This document shows, in pieces, positions 9,367 through 18,597 of a stretch of DNA of 64,000 nt (position 1 is its first letter; each line of letters begins with the position of its first letter). Under the pieces are notes generated by a model. That model was not told where the DNA came from. It ran no database searches and saw nothing but the letters and a program-made list of their open reading frames with translations. The DNA comes from Micrococcales bacterium (GTDB taxonomy: Bacteria > Actinomycetota > Actinomycetes > S36-B12 > UBA10799): positions 84,128-148,127 of the forward strand of contig JADKAV010000009.1 in the NCBI GenBank assembly GCA_016719135.1. Direction: 5' to 3'. Both the position numbers and the translations under genes were made by a program.

Positions 9367-11018
9367 TGCTGACGACAGTCTTCAGCAAGTCGCTGCTCGA
9401 TCGCTGGCGCGGCGCGGCGATCACCGTCGTCAGCCTGTCGGTCCTGCTGCTGTTCGCCATGGCGGCCTACCGCGACCTCGACATCAGCATCTACACCGAC
9501 CTGCCCGCGTCTTTGCAATCGCTGATCGGGATCCCAGAGGACGCCGACGTCGCGTCGCTTGCGTATTCGGCCATCTACAACTCCTACGGAGCCATGGCCC
9601 TGGGCGGTCTGGCGATCGCCATGGGTGCCGGCTACATCGCCGGCGAGGAGCGTGCGGGAACCCTCGGGGTGCTTCTCGGCAACCCGAAGAGCCGCACCGG
9701 CGTCCTGGTATCGAAGACGGCCGCGCTGCTGCTGATCATCGGTCTGGGCGGCGTCGTCCTGTGGGGCGCGGGAGCGCTGGCGCCACAGCTGCTCGACGTC
9801 AACATCGCAGGCCTACAGGTCGGCGCGTACACCCTGCATCTGGTGATGAACACGCTGGTCTACGGCTTCCTGGCCCTGGCGATCGGAGCCTGGACCGGCA
9901 AGTACGGGCTCGCGGTGGCCGCGTCCGCCGGGGTCATGGTGATCTCCTTCTTCGCGGTCGGACTGCTGCCCTTGGTCGACGCGCTGGCAGGCTTTGCGAA
10001 GTTCTTCCCCTGGTACTACCTGTCGGGAAGTGAGCCTCTGCTCAACGGCGTGGATTGGGCACACATCGCAATCCTGAGCGTGGCGATTGCGGCCCTGTTC
10101 GCGGCGGCCTTGATCGGGATCAATCGCCGTGATCTGCGCGGGCGATCGACCGGACGTAGCCTGATCGACGCACTTCGGGAGAACCCCGTATCGGCCCAAG
10201 TCGCCGATCGGCTGGCGGGTTCGGCGCGGGTCTCGCGCATCTGGGTCAAGACCGCCTCGGAGCACCAGGGATTGCTGTTCGTCGTGGCGGCGGCCATGTT
10301 CCTGGTGATGGGTGTGTTGATGGGACCGATCTACACGTCCATCGACACCGTGCTGCTGGACCTCGGCGAGTCACTGCCGGACTCGATGCTCGCGTTCTTC
10401 GGCGGCGGCGACCTGACGACTCCGGAGGGGTACTACCAGATCGAGACCCTCGGACTCGTCGCGCCGATCGCGGTCATGGTTGTCACCATCCTGCTGGGTG
10501 CCAAGGCCGTGGCCGGGGAGGAAGCCGACCGCACGATGGGGCTGCTGTTGGCCAACCCGGTCTCCCGGTCGCGGGTGCTGGCCGAGAAGACCGTACCCAT
10601 GGTCCTGTTCGGTGGCGCGGTCGGCCTTGCGACGTTCGCGGGGATCGCCGCCGGCAATGCGATCAGCGGACTCGGGATGAGCTACCTGAACATCCTGGCG
10701 ACGTCGGTTCTGCTGACCTTGATCGGTCTGCTGTTCGGCGCACTGGCCCTGCTCGTCAGCGCGGCCACCGGCAGCGTGCGCACAGGGGCTGTGGTCGCAG
10801 CCGGCCTGGCGGTCGTTGCCCATGTGGTGAACGCCTTGGCCGAACTCAGCGATGCGGGATGGGGTGCATTGTCGCCGTTCCACTACTACTTGGGCAGCGA
10901 TCCGATGATCAACGGCATGAACTGGACTGATGCCGGGATCCTCACGGCGATCACGCTGGTGTTGCTGGCGCTGGCCTTCCCGGCGTTCAACCGCCGGGAC
11001 CTCAGGCAGCACGGATAG
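9366..11018 (+). CDS. ABC-2 exporter permease, internally duplicated
   Basis: This is a 550-residue membrane protein with about twelve predicted helices made of two homologous halves. AGEERAGTLGVLLGNPKSRT near residue 95 recurs as AGEEADRTMGLLLANPVSRS near residue 385. FFPWYYLSGSEPLLNGVDW recurs as LSPFHYYLGSDPMINGMNW, and both halves end NRRDLR. A single chain could thus supply both transmembrane halves of the exporter, with the 8461 gene providing the ATPase dimer. It begins at ATG 9366, overlapping the ATPase stop by one base. The substrate is unknown; the TetR context suggests a drug or other hydrophobic compound. Confidence 0.88.
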
Positions 11019-11027
11019 AGAGCTTCG

Positions 11028-12269
11028 TCAGCTGAACGGCGGCCGGTCGTCGAACCGCACCGAAGCCCGGCCCGCCTCCCGCCAGATCCGCGCGACCGTG
11101 TCACCGTCCTCGGGGGTGATCAGGTTGCCCATCACGCGCAGTGCGATCCGCATGAGGAACTGCGAGCGCATGCCGACCGGCCCGGCCTTCGGGAGGAATC
11201 CGGGAACGGTGAGCAGCCCGGCCAGGCGCCGTGCGATGGAGAACGCCGGTCCGTAGTGGTGTTGCAGGGTCAGTGGCCACAAGTACGCAAGGTCGACCGG
11301 AACCCGCTGCGCGAGTAGTTCGGCCGCCAGGCGGCCGGTCTCCAGGCCGTAGTCGATGCCCTCGCCGTTGAGCGGGTTGACACAACCGGCGGCGTCACCC
11401 ACGAGCACCCAGTTCGGCCCGGCCACGCCGGACACCGCTCCGCCCATGGGAAGTAGCGCCGACCACGTGTCCCGCAGGTCGCCGTGCAACTGCCAGTCCG
11501 AGCGCTGTCCTTGCGCGTAGTGGGAGATGAGCTGGCGCAAGTTGACGTCGGCCGGGTGTTTGTCCGTGGCCAGCGTCCCCACGCCGATGTTCACCTCGCC
11601 GTCGCCGAGCGGGAATATCCAGCCGTATCCCGACAGCAACTGGTTGTCGGTGCCGCGCAGTTCCAGGTGTGAGGAGATCCACTCGTCGTCGGCCCGCCCC
11701 GATTTCACGTATGCGCGCGCGGCAACCCCGTAGGCCGTGGATTTGTGCCATTCACGCCCAAGCTTCCGGCCCAGTTGCGAGCGTGCGCCGTCGGCGATGA
11801 CCAGGCGTTGGCACGTGACCTCGAACGTTCCAGCGGGGCCTTTGAAGACCACCGCCTCGACCCGTGAGCCCGAGCGCCTCACGTCGATTGCGCGAGCGCC
11901 TTGCAGGGTCCGGGCGCCATCGTCCACGGCGACTTGGCGGATACGCGCGTCGAGTTCCAGCCGCGGCGCGGCACCGCCGTGATCGGGTAGCGATCCCCCC
12001 GGCCAGGGCAGGTACAGCGTCTGGCCGAAGCCCGAGGCGCGCAGGCCGCGGTTGACCGCCCTCCCCTCGAGCCAGTCGCCCAAGCCGAGGTGCGTGAGTT
12101 CGGCGATCGCCCGCGGCGTCAACCCGTCACCGCACGGCTTGTCGCGCGGGAAGGTCGCGGCGTCGGTCAGCAGCACGTCGAGTCCGTGGCGTGCAGCCCA
12201 GGCGGCGGTCCCGGACCCGGCAGGTCCGGCACCCACCACGAGCACATCGCACGACAGGTCGGAAGTCAC
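11028..12269 (-). CDS. menJ: Menaquinone reductase (geranylgeranyl reductase family)
   Basis: This FAD enzyme saturates one isoprene unit of the menaquinone side chain at the membrane. About 413 residues: FAD-binding DVLVVGAGPAG, TFPRDKPCGDGLTPRA, VNIGVGTL, second FAD motif VLVGDAAGCVNPLNGEGIDY, and the C terminus DDRPPFS. The match to mycobacterial MenJ (Rv0561c) runs the full length, including the end. GTG 12269 is chosen because MenJ begins only a few residues before DVLVVGAG. ATG 12317 has a better spaced GAGG and would add 16 residues. It lies downstream of the TspO-like gene on the same strand. Confidence 0.88.
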   Translation of the reverse strand: MTSDLSCDVLVVGAGPAGSGTAAWAARHGLDVLLTDAATFPRDKPCGDGLTPRAIAELTHLGLGDWLEGRAVNRGLRASGFGQTLYLPWPGGSLPDHGGAAPRLELDARIRQVAVDDGARTLQGARAIDVRRSGSRVEAVVFKGPAGTFEVTCQRLVIADGARSQLGRKLGREWHKSTAYGVAARAYVKSGRADDEWISSHLELRGTDNQLLSGYGWIFPLGDGEVNIGVGTLATDKHPADVNLRQLISHYAQGQRSDWQLHGDLRDTWSALLPMGGAVSGVAGPNWVLVGDAAGCVNPLNGEGIDYGLETGRLAAELLAQRVPVDLAYLWPLTLQHHYGPAFSIARRLAGLLTVPGFLPKAGPVGMRSQFLMRIALRVMGNLITPEDGDTVARIWREAGRASVRFDDRPPFS

Positions 12270-12379
12270 CTTCCAATGGTCGCTGGTGGTGCAGTCCTGC
12301 GCGAGTCGGGCCCCCATCTGGGGCCTCAATTCCGTTCGTCAACCAGACCTCGCGAACGGAGGTCCGATTGACCGGGCGC

Positions 12380-13204
12380 CTACCCGAGGAGTACCGCTCC
12401 CGGACGTTCCGATCGACTGGCCCGCACGGCGATCTCGACGATCGGCAGGAACGCCGCGAATAACGCGGCAGCGGCGACGAGAGCTTGCGGCGTGGCCACA
12501 GCCACACCCACCAGGCCCCAGGCCAGGAGCAGCACGAAACCTGTCGCGGCGAGCACCCGGGAGGCAATCCACGCACCCAGCGCGGCGAGGATGAGCAGGG
12601 CCACCACAGCGGCTGCGGTCGTTGCCCCATCCGACAGTGAAATCCCCGACCACTCGGCGGTTGTTCCCGCTCCCGCCACGGTCGCGATCGTCGCCCAACC
12701 CAGGTAGCCCGACACCGGCAGGCGAAGCAGCCACTGTTCTGCCTGGGTGGATGCGGGACCCATTCCCGTCAGCCTGCCTAGTGCAACCGCCAAGCACACC
12801 ACCAGCGTGATGATGACCAACTGCGCTACGGTCAGAGCCCCGCTGACCCAGATCGGAACCCAGATGGTGCTGGCGGCGAATGCTGCAGCCAGCCACCAAC
12901 CGGTCGCCCTGTGCACTGCGCGCGTGTGCTGGGAAGGCAACGCCTGGTAGACCGCCAGACCTAGGCTCGCCACGTAGATCAAACCCCAGATCGCGAAGGT
13001 GTATCCCGCAGGGGTCAGCACGTGCGAGTAGCGGTCCGACACCTCGCCGGTCGTGGCTTGATCCCCTGGCAACAAGTTGGCGAGCAGGCTGCTGAGGGGC
13101 TGCAGAACGGCGAACAGGATCACCAGCATGACCCGCACGAAGTCGGCACCGCTTCGCTGAGCGTGAGAGGGCACGACCTGATTCTTCGTCAGTCGATCAC
13201 TCAT
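12380..13204 (-). CDS. TspO/MBR-like tryptophan-rich membrane protein
   Basis: This is a 274-residue membrane protein with eight or more hydrophobic segments. The stretch NLLPGDQATTGEVSDRY followed by LTPAGYTFAIWGLIYV is typical of the extended TspO-related family, which is longer than classical 160-residue TspO. Classical members bind tetrapyrroles or isoprenoids, but ligands for the long form are not established. It begins at ATG 13204. The 110-base gap to menJ on the same strand allows co-transcription. A role in quinone or tetrapyrrole stress is only a guess from context. Confidence 0.72.
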   Translation of the reverse strand: MSDRLTKNQVVPSHAQRSGADFVRVMLVILFAVLQPLSSLLANLLPGDQATTGEVSDRYSHVLTPAGYTFAIWGLIYVASLGLAVYQALPSQHTRAVHRATGWWLAAAFAASTIWVPIWVSGALTVAQLVIITLVVCLAVALGRLTGMGPASTQAEQWLLRLPVSGYLGWATIATVAGAGTTAEWSGISLSDGATTAAAVVALLILAALGAWIASRVLAATGFVLLLAWGLVGVAVATPQALVAAAALFAAFLPIVEIAVRASRSERPGAVLLG

Positions 13205-13247
13205 ATCCAGCGTCTACCCGGCCCGGTCGAACACAGACCCGGTTGAC

Positions 13248-13454
13248 TCAGTGCCGCCGGCCTCTCCACATCGACGCCCGTTCGACATCGCCGGCCCGCT
13301 GGCAGATGTCGATGAGATGCTCGACAGCATCGGCGTCACCCTGCTCGGCCAACGGCTCGAAGTAGCGATACGCACCGACCAGATCGCCAGCGTTCAGGTG
13401 GATCAAACCCATGTTCGTGGCGCAGGCGTCGGTGGAACAGGCGGGATCGTTCAT
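13248..13454 (-). CDS. Small TPR/Sel1-like protein
   Basis: This is a 68-residue protein. Residues about 14-62 (NMGLIHLNAGDLVGAYRYFE, then GDADAVEHLIDICQRAGDVE) look like one and a half tetratricopeptide or Sel1 helix pairs. Such short units usually mediate protein contacts. It lies 43 bases upstream of the TspO-like gene on the same strand. No good Shine-Dalgarno is spaced from ATG 13454 (GAGG is too close), so confidence in expression is moderate. Confidence 0.5.
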   Translation of the reverse strand: MNDPACSTDACATNMGLIHLNAGDLVGAYRYFEPLAEQGDADAVEHLIDICQRAGDVERASMWRGRRH

Positions 13455-13556
13455 ACCTCAAGGCTAGTCGCGCCGAGTCCAACTTCATATCCCGAGCAGC
13501 ACCGGCGCCGCACGACGCTGGTCCCGAGCTTGGACTGGTTTTCGCCGCGACCGCCT

Positions 13557-13680
13557 GGACAGCCGTTGGAGTTGGGTACCGCCGTTGGACAACCGCACAT
13601 CCGTTGGATAACCGCGGCCCGTCCAACTCCAACGCACGTGCCTTTCTCCAACGTGTGTACCCAAGTCCAACGCCTGTGGG
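13557..13680. repeat. Inverted 19-bp iteron element, copy 1
   Basis: This is an intergenic element of about 124 bp. The left half has three GTTGGA units starting at 13565, 13584 and 13603 (19-bp steps). The right half has inverted units TCCAAC on the same 19-bp step, the last ending CCAACGCCTG near 13676. The two halves are imperfect reverse complements, so the whole can fold into one long hairpin or cruciform. Related copies are at 17257, 18598 and 43997. No coding function is seen in 13455-13732. Confidence 0.75.
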
Positions 13681-13732
13681 TGGGGGCAGATGCATCGGGA
13701 CCCTCATGTCGACAGTGCAGCGCCAGCGGCCA

Positions 13733-14140
13733 CTACCCCCCGACAGGTTCCCCGCGGTAGGAGCCGAACGACCACCGATTGCCCTCGGGGTCCTTCGCCT
13801 GGAACTCCCGGCTGCCGTAGTCGGTGTCGTGCGGCGCCTGGACGATCTCAGCCCCTGCGGCGACGGCTCGGTCGTGCAGCGCATCGGGATCGTCCACCAC
13901 GACGTAGGCCCCGAACGTCCCCGGCCGCAGCGGCCACGCGTCGTCGCCTTCGCGCTGGGAACCGAGCATCACGCCTCCGCCGAGCGGGCCGGCCAGTTGC
14001 GCGTGGGCGACGTGGTCACCCTCGCCGTAGACGACGACCTCGCGGAAATCGAAGGCGTCGACGAGGAAGCGGATCAGTGCTCGAGCATCGTGTGCGCGAA
14101 GTGTCGGCCACACCGTGGGGGCGGGGGTTTCAGCTGTCAC
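13733..14140 (-). CDS. VOC-family (glyoxalase/PhnB-like) protein
   Basis: This 135-residue protein of the vicinal-oxygen-chelate fold has paired beta-alpha-beta modules. Visible features are the opening PTLRAHDARALIRFLVDAFD, then AHAQLAGPLGGGVMLGS, VVVDDPDALHDRAVAAGAEI and the terminal KDPEGNRWSFGSY with the family's D-P-x-G-N-x-W signature. This PhnB/YwkD-like subgroup includes metal-dependent lyases and resistance proteins; no substrate can be assigned. The neighbouring PLP enzyme ends 33 bases upstream on the same strand, so the two are probably co-transcribed. Confidence 0.8.
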   Translation of the reverse strand: MTAETPAPTVWPTLRAHDARALIRFLVDAFDFREVVVYGEGDHVAHAQLAGPLGGGVMLGSQREGDDAWPLRPGTFGAYVVVDDPDALHDRAVAAGAEIVQAPHDTDYGSREFQAKDPEGNRWSFGSYRGEPVGG

Positions 14141-14173
14141 GACCGATAGTGTGCGCCGGGTCCGCCCGGTCGG

Positions 14174-15559
14174 TCAAGAGGCGAAACCCGCGGCCCGCCG
14201 TGCGCGGTCCAGCGCCTCGAGCGTGCGGCCGACCTGCTCGGCGTCGGTGGCCCAGTTGCTGACCGCGATGCGTAGCACCCGGCGATCGTGCCAGGTCGAA
14301 CCCGTCATCCAGGTCTGCCCATCGGCCACCAACTCGCGCTCCACCGCGGCGGTCGTCTCGTCGTCCCCCCATGCTGTGGAGACCTGGGTGAACACGACGT
14401 CGTTGAGCACCTCGCCACCCAGCGCGCGCACGCCGTCGGCCAGAGCGACGGCGTTGTCGTGCAGTCCTTCGACGAGGTCCGACACCCCGCGACGGCCCAG
14501 TGTGCGCAACGTCGCCCACAGCACGAACGCCCGGCCCCGCTGGGAAAACTCCGGGGTCAGTTCGAACGGATCGGGCGCGCCCTGACTCTGGATCAAGTAC
14601 GGGGCGTTCACTCCGAACGCGGCGCGGTGGGCCACCGGATCGGCCACGATCGCCAGGCCTGAGTCGTACGGCACGTTGAGGGTCTTGTGGGAATCCGTCG
14701 CCCAGGAGTCGGCACGCTCATAACCCCGCACGAGGTGTCTGGTCGCATCCGAGGCGCCCGCCCACAGACCGAACGCACCGTCTACGTGGACCCACCCGCC
14801 GCGGTCGTGCACCAGGCCGATGGCCGCGTCGAAGTCGTCGAACGCGCCGGAGTGGATTTCGCCGGCTTGTAGGGCGACCAGCAGCGGGCCGTCGGTCGCA
14901 GCCAGGGCCTGTGCCAACGCGTCGATGCGGATCCGGCCCTGCCCGTCGCAGGCGACGACGGTCGGCGCGCCGAGGCCGAGATACCGCAGCGCGAGATCGA
15001 TGGTGCTGTGACGGCCCTCGCCGACGATCGCGGTGACGTGTGGCGCGCCCTGCAGGCCGTACCCCTCGACGTCCCAACCATGTCGTGCGAGTACCGCGTG
15101 CCGCCCGGCTGCCAGGCCCGTGAAGTTGGCCATCATGCCACCGGTGACAGTGCCTACGGTGGCGGTTGCCGGCAGGCCCAGCAGGTCCAGGATCCACGCT
15201 TGCACGGCCTCCCGCGCCGCACTGTGAGCCGGCGTGACCTCACGCAGCCCGGCATTCTGATCCCAGGCGCTGGTCAGCCAGTCCGCCGCGACACTCACTG
15301 GATACGCCCCACCGACGACGAAGCCGAAGAAGCGCGGTGAGGCCAGTGCGGCCAGTCCCGGATCGGCGGCGGAAACGAGTTCGTCGATGACCTCGAGGGG
15401 ATCGCTGGGCTCGGCAGGAAGGGGGCCGCCGAAGGCCTGCTCCAGTTCCTCGGTGGTCTGGGCCGCGGGGATGGGTCGTTCGGGCATGCCGTCGAGGTAG
15501 TCGAGGGCGTGGTGCAGGGTGCGCTCGAGGAGGCGTCGGGTCTGGTCATCGTCAGGCAT
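14174..15559 (-). CDS. PLP-dependent group II decarboxylase family protein
   Basis: This 461-residue fold-type I PLP enzyme is of the aromatic-L-amino-acid/glutamate decarboxylase family. It has SPRFFGFVVGGAYPVSVAAD near the N terminus, the cofactor-phosphate region TVTGGMMANFTGL, the PLP-ring Asp in WVHVDGAFGLWAG and the Schiff-base lysine in ATDSHKTLNVPYDSG. Members decarboxylate amino acids or, in some branches, act as aminotransferase-like or aldehyde-forming enzymes. The substrate is not predictable here. ATG 15559 is followed immediately by the family N terminus. It probably forms an operon with the VOC gene downstream. Confidence 0.85.
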   Translation of the reverse strand: MPDDDQTRRLLERTLHHALDYLDGMPERPIPAAQTTEELEQAFGGPLPAEPSDPLEVIDELVSAADPGLAALASPRFFGFVVGGAYPVSVAADWLTSAWDQNAGLREVTPAHSAAREAVQAWILDLLGLPATATVGTVTGGMMANFTGLAAGRHAVLARHGWDVEGYGLQGAPHVTAIVGEGRHSTIDLALRYLGLGAPTVVACDGQGRIRIDALAQALAATDGPLLVALQAGEIHSGAFDDFDAAIGLVHDRGGWVHVDGAFGLWAGASDATRHLVRGYERADSWATDSHKTLNVPYDSGLAIVADPVAHRAAFGVNAPYLIQSQGAPDPFELTPEFSQRGRAFVLWATLRTLGRRGVSDLVEGLHDNAVALADGVRALGGEVLNDVVFTQVSTAWGDDETTAAVERELVADGQTWMTGSTWHDRRVLRIAVSNWATDAEQVGRTLEALDRARRAAGFAS

Positions 15560-15646
15560 GTGCCGAGTGTGTCACTGCCAGCCCCGGTCGTTGAGCACAT
15601 ATGGATGGGCTGGCTGAGCGAACGCGGGTCGCCATAGTGTGCGGTT

Positions 15647-16027
15647 GTGACGTCGTTGCCTCCCCGAGTTCTGGTCATCGGCCTTGACCCGTATCGCGTT
15701 CCAGGCCCCTGGGATCCGAAGCCGGTGAGCGATGCGATCGAGCGGGGTCTGGTCCGATTCGAGGAGAACGGTGTCGGCGTCCAGGCCTGCCTCGTCGGAC
15801 TCAATGGCAGTGATGACGAGGAAATGGTGATCACCGCGGCGCTGCTGAGCCGACCGTGGGAGTGCGTCGTGGTCGGTGGTGGGGTGTGCAGCGCACCGGA
15901 GCAGCTCGAGTTGTTCGAGGTGATCATCAACTTGGTACGCAGATGTGCCCCGGGTGCGGCCATTGCTTTCAACAGCACACCCGAGGACACGTTCGACGCC
16001 GCGGCCCGGTGGATCAGCTCGGGTTGA
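15647..16027 (+). CDS. Conserved hypothetical protein
   Basis: This is a 126-residue soluble protein. It reads PPRVLVIGLDPYRVPG, then a variable segment, VITAALLSRPWECVVVGGGV and PGAAIAFNSTPEDTFDAAARW. The alternating beta-alpha pattern resembles a small Rossmann-like or response-regulator-like fold, and similar unnamed proteins occur widely in bacteria. The start is GTG 15647, without a strong ribosome site. It is divergent from the PLP gene. No function is assigned. Confidence 0.65.
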   Translation: MTSLPPRVLVIGLDPYRVPGPWDPKPVSDAIERGLVRFEENGVGVQACLVGLNGSDDEEMVITAALLSRPWECVVVGGGVCSAPEQLELFEVIINLVRRCAPGAAIAFNSTPEDTFDAAARWISSG

Positions 16028-16084
16028 GCAACCATTCGAGATCTGCGTCAGGGCCGGGGAGTTGGCGAAACGCCGGGATGAGTC

Positions 16085-17179
16085 TCAGCCGCGCTGGGCT
16101 GCACCTCGCATCGATCCGGCAACCATCAGCAGCCGGTAGTCCCCTATCCGCTTCACGACGGGGACACTCACGGCCAACGTGGTGTCACCGCGGCGCCAGC
16201 GCACCCGCAACTGCGCCGACCCGCCGGATTCACGCAGGGCGCGGGCCACTCTCTGCGTCCTGAATATCGTCGTCGTGAGGGTCCGCCACGGCTCTTTCGG
16301 CCGGTTGGGTCGATACTCGAGGCGGTAGTTGTCGGATGAGAAAACGTGTGGCCAGGACACGTACGGCGTGCGCTTCTGCTTGCGCAGTTGCGCCGGCGTC
16401 ACCGGTGACAGATCGCCGGGCACTGGGTATGCGGGCATCACAGCGACGTGGCCCAGTTCGGCCAGAGCCACGCAGATGGCGGCTGCGTAGTCGTACTCCC
16501 CTTGCGCATTCAGGTGAACGCCATCGTGCGTGCCGACGCTGGGATCGACGGCGAGGTCCGTCCGTGCGACCGTCACGGGGGATTCCGCGGTGCTCAGCGA
16601 CTGGGCGAGGCTCACCAGGCCATCGTTGAAGGCGGAGCGAACCGGGTTCTGATCGTTGGGGTCGGGCATCAGCAGAACTGTCACCAGCACGATGCGAATG
16701 CTCGGATTCACCTTCCGGGCTGTCGATATGGCCCGCTGGGCTGCCGCCACCAAGGCCTGGGCGTCGGCGTTGCCGTAGCGGATGTCGTTGGTGCCGAGCT
16801 GAAGGATCCATACGTTGGGACGGTTCGCCCACAGCCGGAAGGCGAAGGCATCCTCGGAACCGAGTAGCTCTGCCCCGCCCCATCCATCGTGATCGGTGTC
16901 GAAGGCGATGCCTGGCCGGTAGCCCTCATCGTCACTGGTCATATCCAACGACGCGGTGCGGCGGATGTTCCCCACGAAGTCGTGCGGGACGGCGTGAGCG
17001 GTGAGGTGTTGGTCGAGCCAGAAGCGCCAGGTCCGATCACCCTCGATCCCCTGCGTCAACGAGTCGCCGCTGGGCATGATCCGAAGAACGCCCTCGTCCG
17101 CGTGTGATGCGGGGGACGCACTGAGAATCGCCGCGAGGCAGACGCATGCCGCGACGAGTCGATGGCGCACACCCCACAT
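16085..17179 (-). CDS. Secreted SGNH/GDSL hydrolase
   Basis: This is a 364-residue exported esterase-type hydrolase. It has a signal peptide (RHRLVAACVCLAAILSASPA, cut near SHA), block I with the nucleophile serine SGDSLTQG, block III QLGTNDIRYG and block V HDGVHLN with catalytic Asp/His. About 120 extra C-terminal residues (LEYRPNRPKEPW, RVRWRRGDTTLAV) form a small beta-rich domain. Related enzymes remove acyl groups from sugars or lipids outside the cell. ATG 17179 is chosen because the signal peptide follows at once; GTG 17188 is in frame. Confidence 0.82.
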   Translation of the reverse strand: MWGVRHRLVAACVCLAAILSASPASHADEGVLRIMPSGDSLTQGIEGDRTWRFWLDQHLTAHAVPHDFVGNIRRTASLDMTSDDEGYRPGIAFDTDHDGWGGAELLGSEDAFAFRLWANRPNVWILQLGTNDIRYGNADAQALVAAAQRAISTARKVNPSIRIVLVTVLLMPDPNDQNPVRSAFNDGLVSLAQSLSTAESPVTVARTDLAVDPSVGTHDGVHLNAQGEYDYAAAICVALAELGHVAVMPAYPVPGDLSPVTPAQLRKQKRTPYVSWPHVFSSDNYRLEYRPNRPKEPWRTLTTTIFRTQRVARALRESGGSAQLRVRWRRGDTTLAVSVPVVKRIGDYRLLMVAGSMRGAAQRG

Positions 17180-17256
17180 GACGGCCACTATTGCTGCTTA
17201 GTCGTTGCTCAAGCCACGTGGGGTGTTTCGGCGGTCGGTTGCTGACTGAACCTCGA

Positions 17257-17378
17257 GTTGGCGTTGGAGTTGGGCACGGACGTTGGACAACCGCACAGGC
17301 GTTGGACATCCACGGGCCGTCCATGTCTCTCGGATGTACCGATCTCCAACGTCTGTACCCAAGTCTCAGCGTGTGCGG
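17257..17378. repeat. Inverted 19-bp iteron element, copy 2
   Basis: This is the same element family as at 13557. GTTGGA units start at 17263, 17283 and 17301, followed by inverted TCCAAC at 17345 and a degenerate last unit (GTCTCAGCG). It sits 47 bases before the lycopene cyclase start. The internal block GTTGGACATCCACGGGC is shared with copy 3 on the other side of that gene. Confidence 0.75.
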
Positions 17379-17425
17379 CGGTAGGAAGAGTGCATTCCCG
17401 AGCCCACACAGGGTAAGCATGTGGC

Positions 17426-18559
17426 GTGCCAGGCCGAGACACCGTTGACTTCGACCACATCATCGTGGGCGCGGGACTCTCCGGCCTGCTCTTGGCAGAT
17501 TCCCTCCTGGACACGCAAGGGGTCCGACGACTGCTCGTCGTTGATCCACGGCCGGCTGACGATCGGTCAGTGACGTATGCCTACTGGTCCACTCGACCGA
17601 CGATTCTGGATCGTTGGGCCGTAGGTTCCTGGAATCGTCTGAAAGTGGTCGATCGACGGGGGCAGGAGACGTCCGCGACGCTCAACGCCGCGCGTTACGT
17701 TGCAGTGTCGTGGAATCGCGCTCGCGCCGAACTGTTCGGGAAGGTGAGCCAAGATTCCCGGGTCACGCTTCTGCAGCAGGCCGTTGATTTGGTGTGGGAC
17801 GGAACCGATTGTGGTTGCGTGCGCGTCGGTGACACAGTCTTCACCGGCCGATGGGTCTATGACAGCCGTCCGCCCCGGCTGCCTGTGGGAGCCGCTCGGG
17901 GTCGGGCCACGCATATGGTGCAGGCTTTCCGCGGCATATGGGTCAGAGCCGCAGGCCAGGTGATCGACACCAGATGCGCGACACTGCTGGACTTTTCCAC
18001 CGATGACGGTCCGGATCTCGCGTTCACCTACGTACTGCCCGTCGCCTCGCAATTGGCCATGGTGATGGCAGTCCGGATGTCGGCGTCCCCGCAAATGCCA
18101 GACCCCGTCCCGGCGGCGACCCGTCTGCTGGGATCGGCTGATTGGACAGAGGTCGCAGAGGAGAGCGGCACCACCTTGCTGATTCCGTCCCGACGGCGTC
18201 GACAGGGAAGGCACATCCTGGCGATCGGCCGGCGGGGTGGCCGCGTACGTGCCTCCACGGGATATGCGGTGACCCGCATCCTCGCCGATACCGAACGCAT
18301 ACGCCACTCACTGCGGACGTGTGGTCACCCTTTCGCCGTTGAGCCCGATCCCTGGTGGCAGGTGATCCTCGACCGCATCTGGTTGCAGGCATTGACCCGG
18401 GAGGCAGCCGAATTGGAGGAGGCATTCCTGTCGCTGTTCACGCGCGCTCCGGTCGACAGTGTCGTCCGATTCCTCGACGGTGGTGCGGGCCGCTCAGATG
18501 TGGCCGCGGTGATCAGAGCCCTGCCGCCGCTGCCATTTCTGCGGGCCTTGCTCGCTTGA
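17426..18559 (+). CDS. crtY: Lycopene cyclase family protein
   Basis: This 377-residue flavin-dependent cyclase would form beta rings on lycopene in the membrane. The N-terminal dinucleotide fold is DFDHIIVGAGLSGLLLADSL, followed by the family's short-chain pattern SVTYAYWSTRP and SWNRLKVVD. A LDFSTDD segment and the C-terminal VVRFLDGGAG match the usual layout, and the length is normal. The start is GTG 17426. No crtE, crtB or crtI is nearby, so other carotenoid genes must be elsewhere or the gene is a lone acquisition. Copies of the iteron repeat flank it on both sides. The cyclisation product is not predictable. Confidence 0.75.
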   Translation: MPGRDTVDFDHIIVGAGLSGLLLADSLLDTQGVRRLLVVDPRPADDRSVTYAYWSTRPTILDRWAVGSWNRLKVVDRRGQETSATLNAARYVAVSWNRARAELFGKVSQDSRVTLLQQAVDLVWDGTDCGCVRVGDTVFTGRWVYDSRPPRLPVGAARGRATHMVQAFRGIWVRAAGQVIDTRCATLLDFSTDDGPDLAFTYVLPVASQLAMVMAVRMSASPQMPDPVPAATRLLGSADWTEVAEESGTTLLIPSRRRRQGRHILAIGRRGGRVRASTGYAVTRILADTERIRHSLRTCGHPFAVEPDPWWQVILDRIWLQALTREAAELEEAFLSLFTRAPVDSVVRFLDGGAGRSDVAAVIRALPPLPFLRALLA

Positions 18560-18597
18560 GCCGAGGTGTTGGGTGAAGCCGGGCGGCCGGGTCGAGT

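Noticed and set aside
13557..13680. Iteron elements considered as CRISPR
   Set aside because: Units are 19 bp, contiguous and half of them inverted, with no unique spacers and no cas genes.
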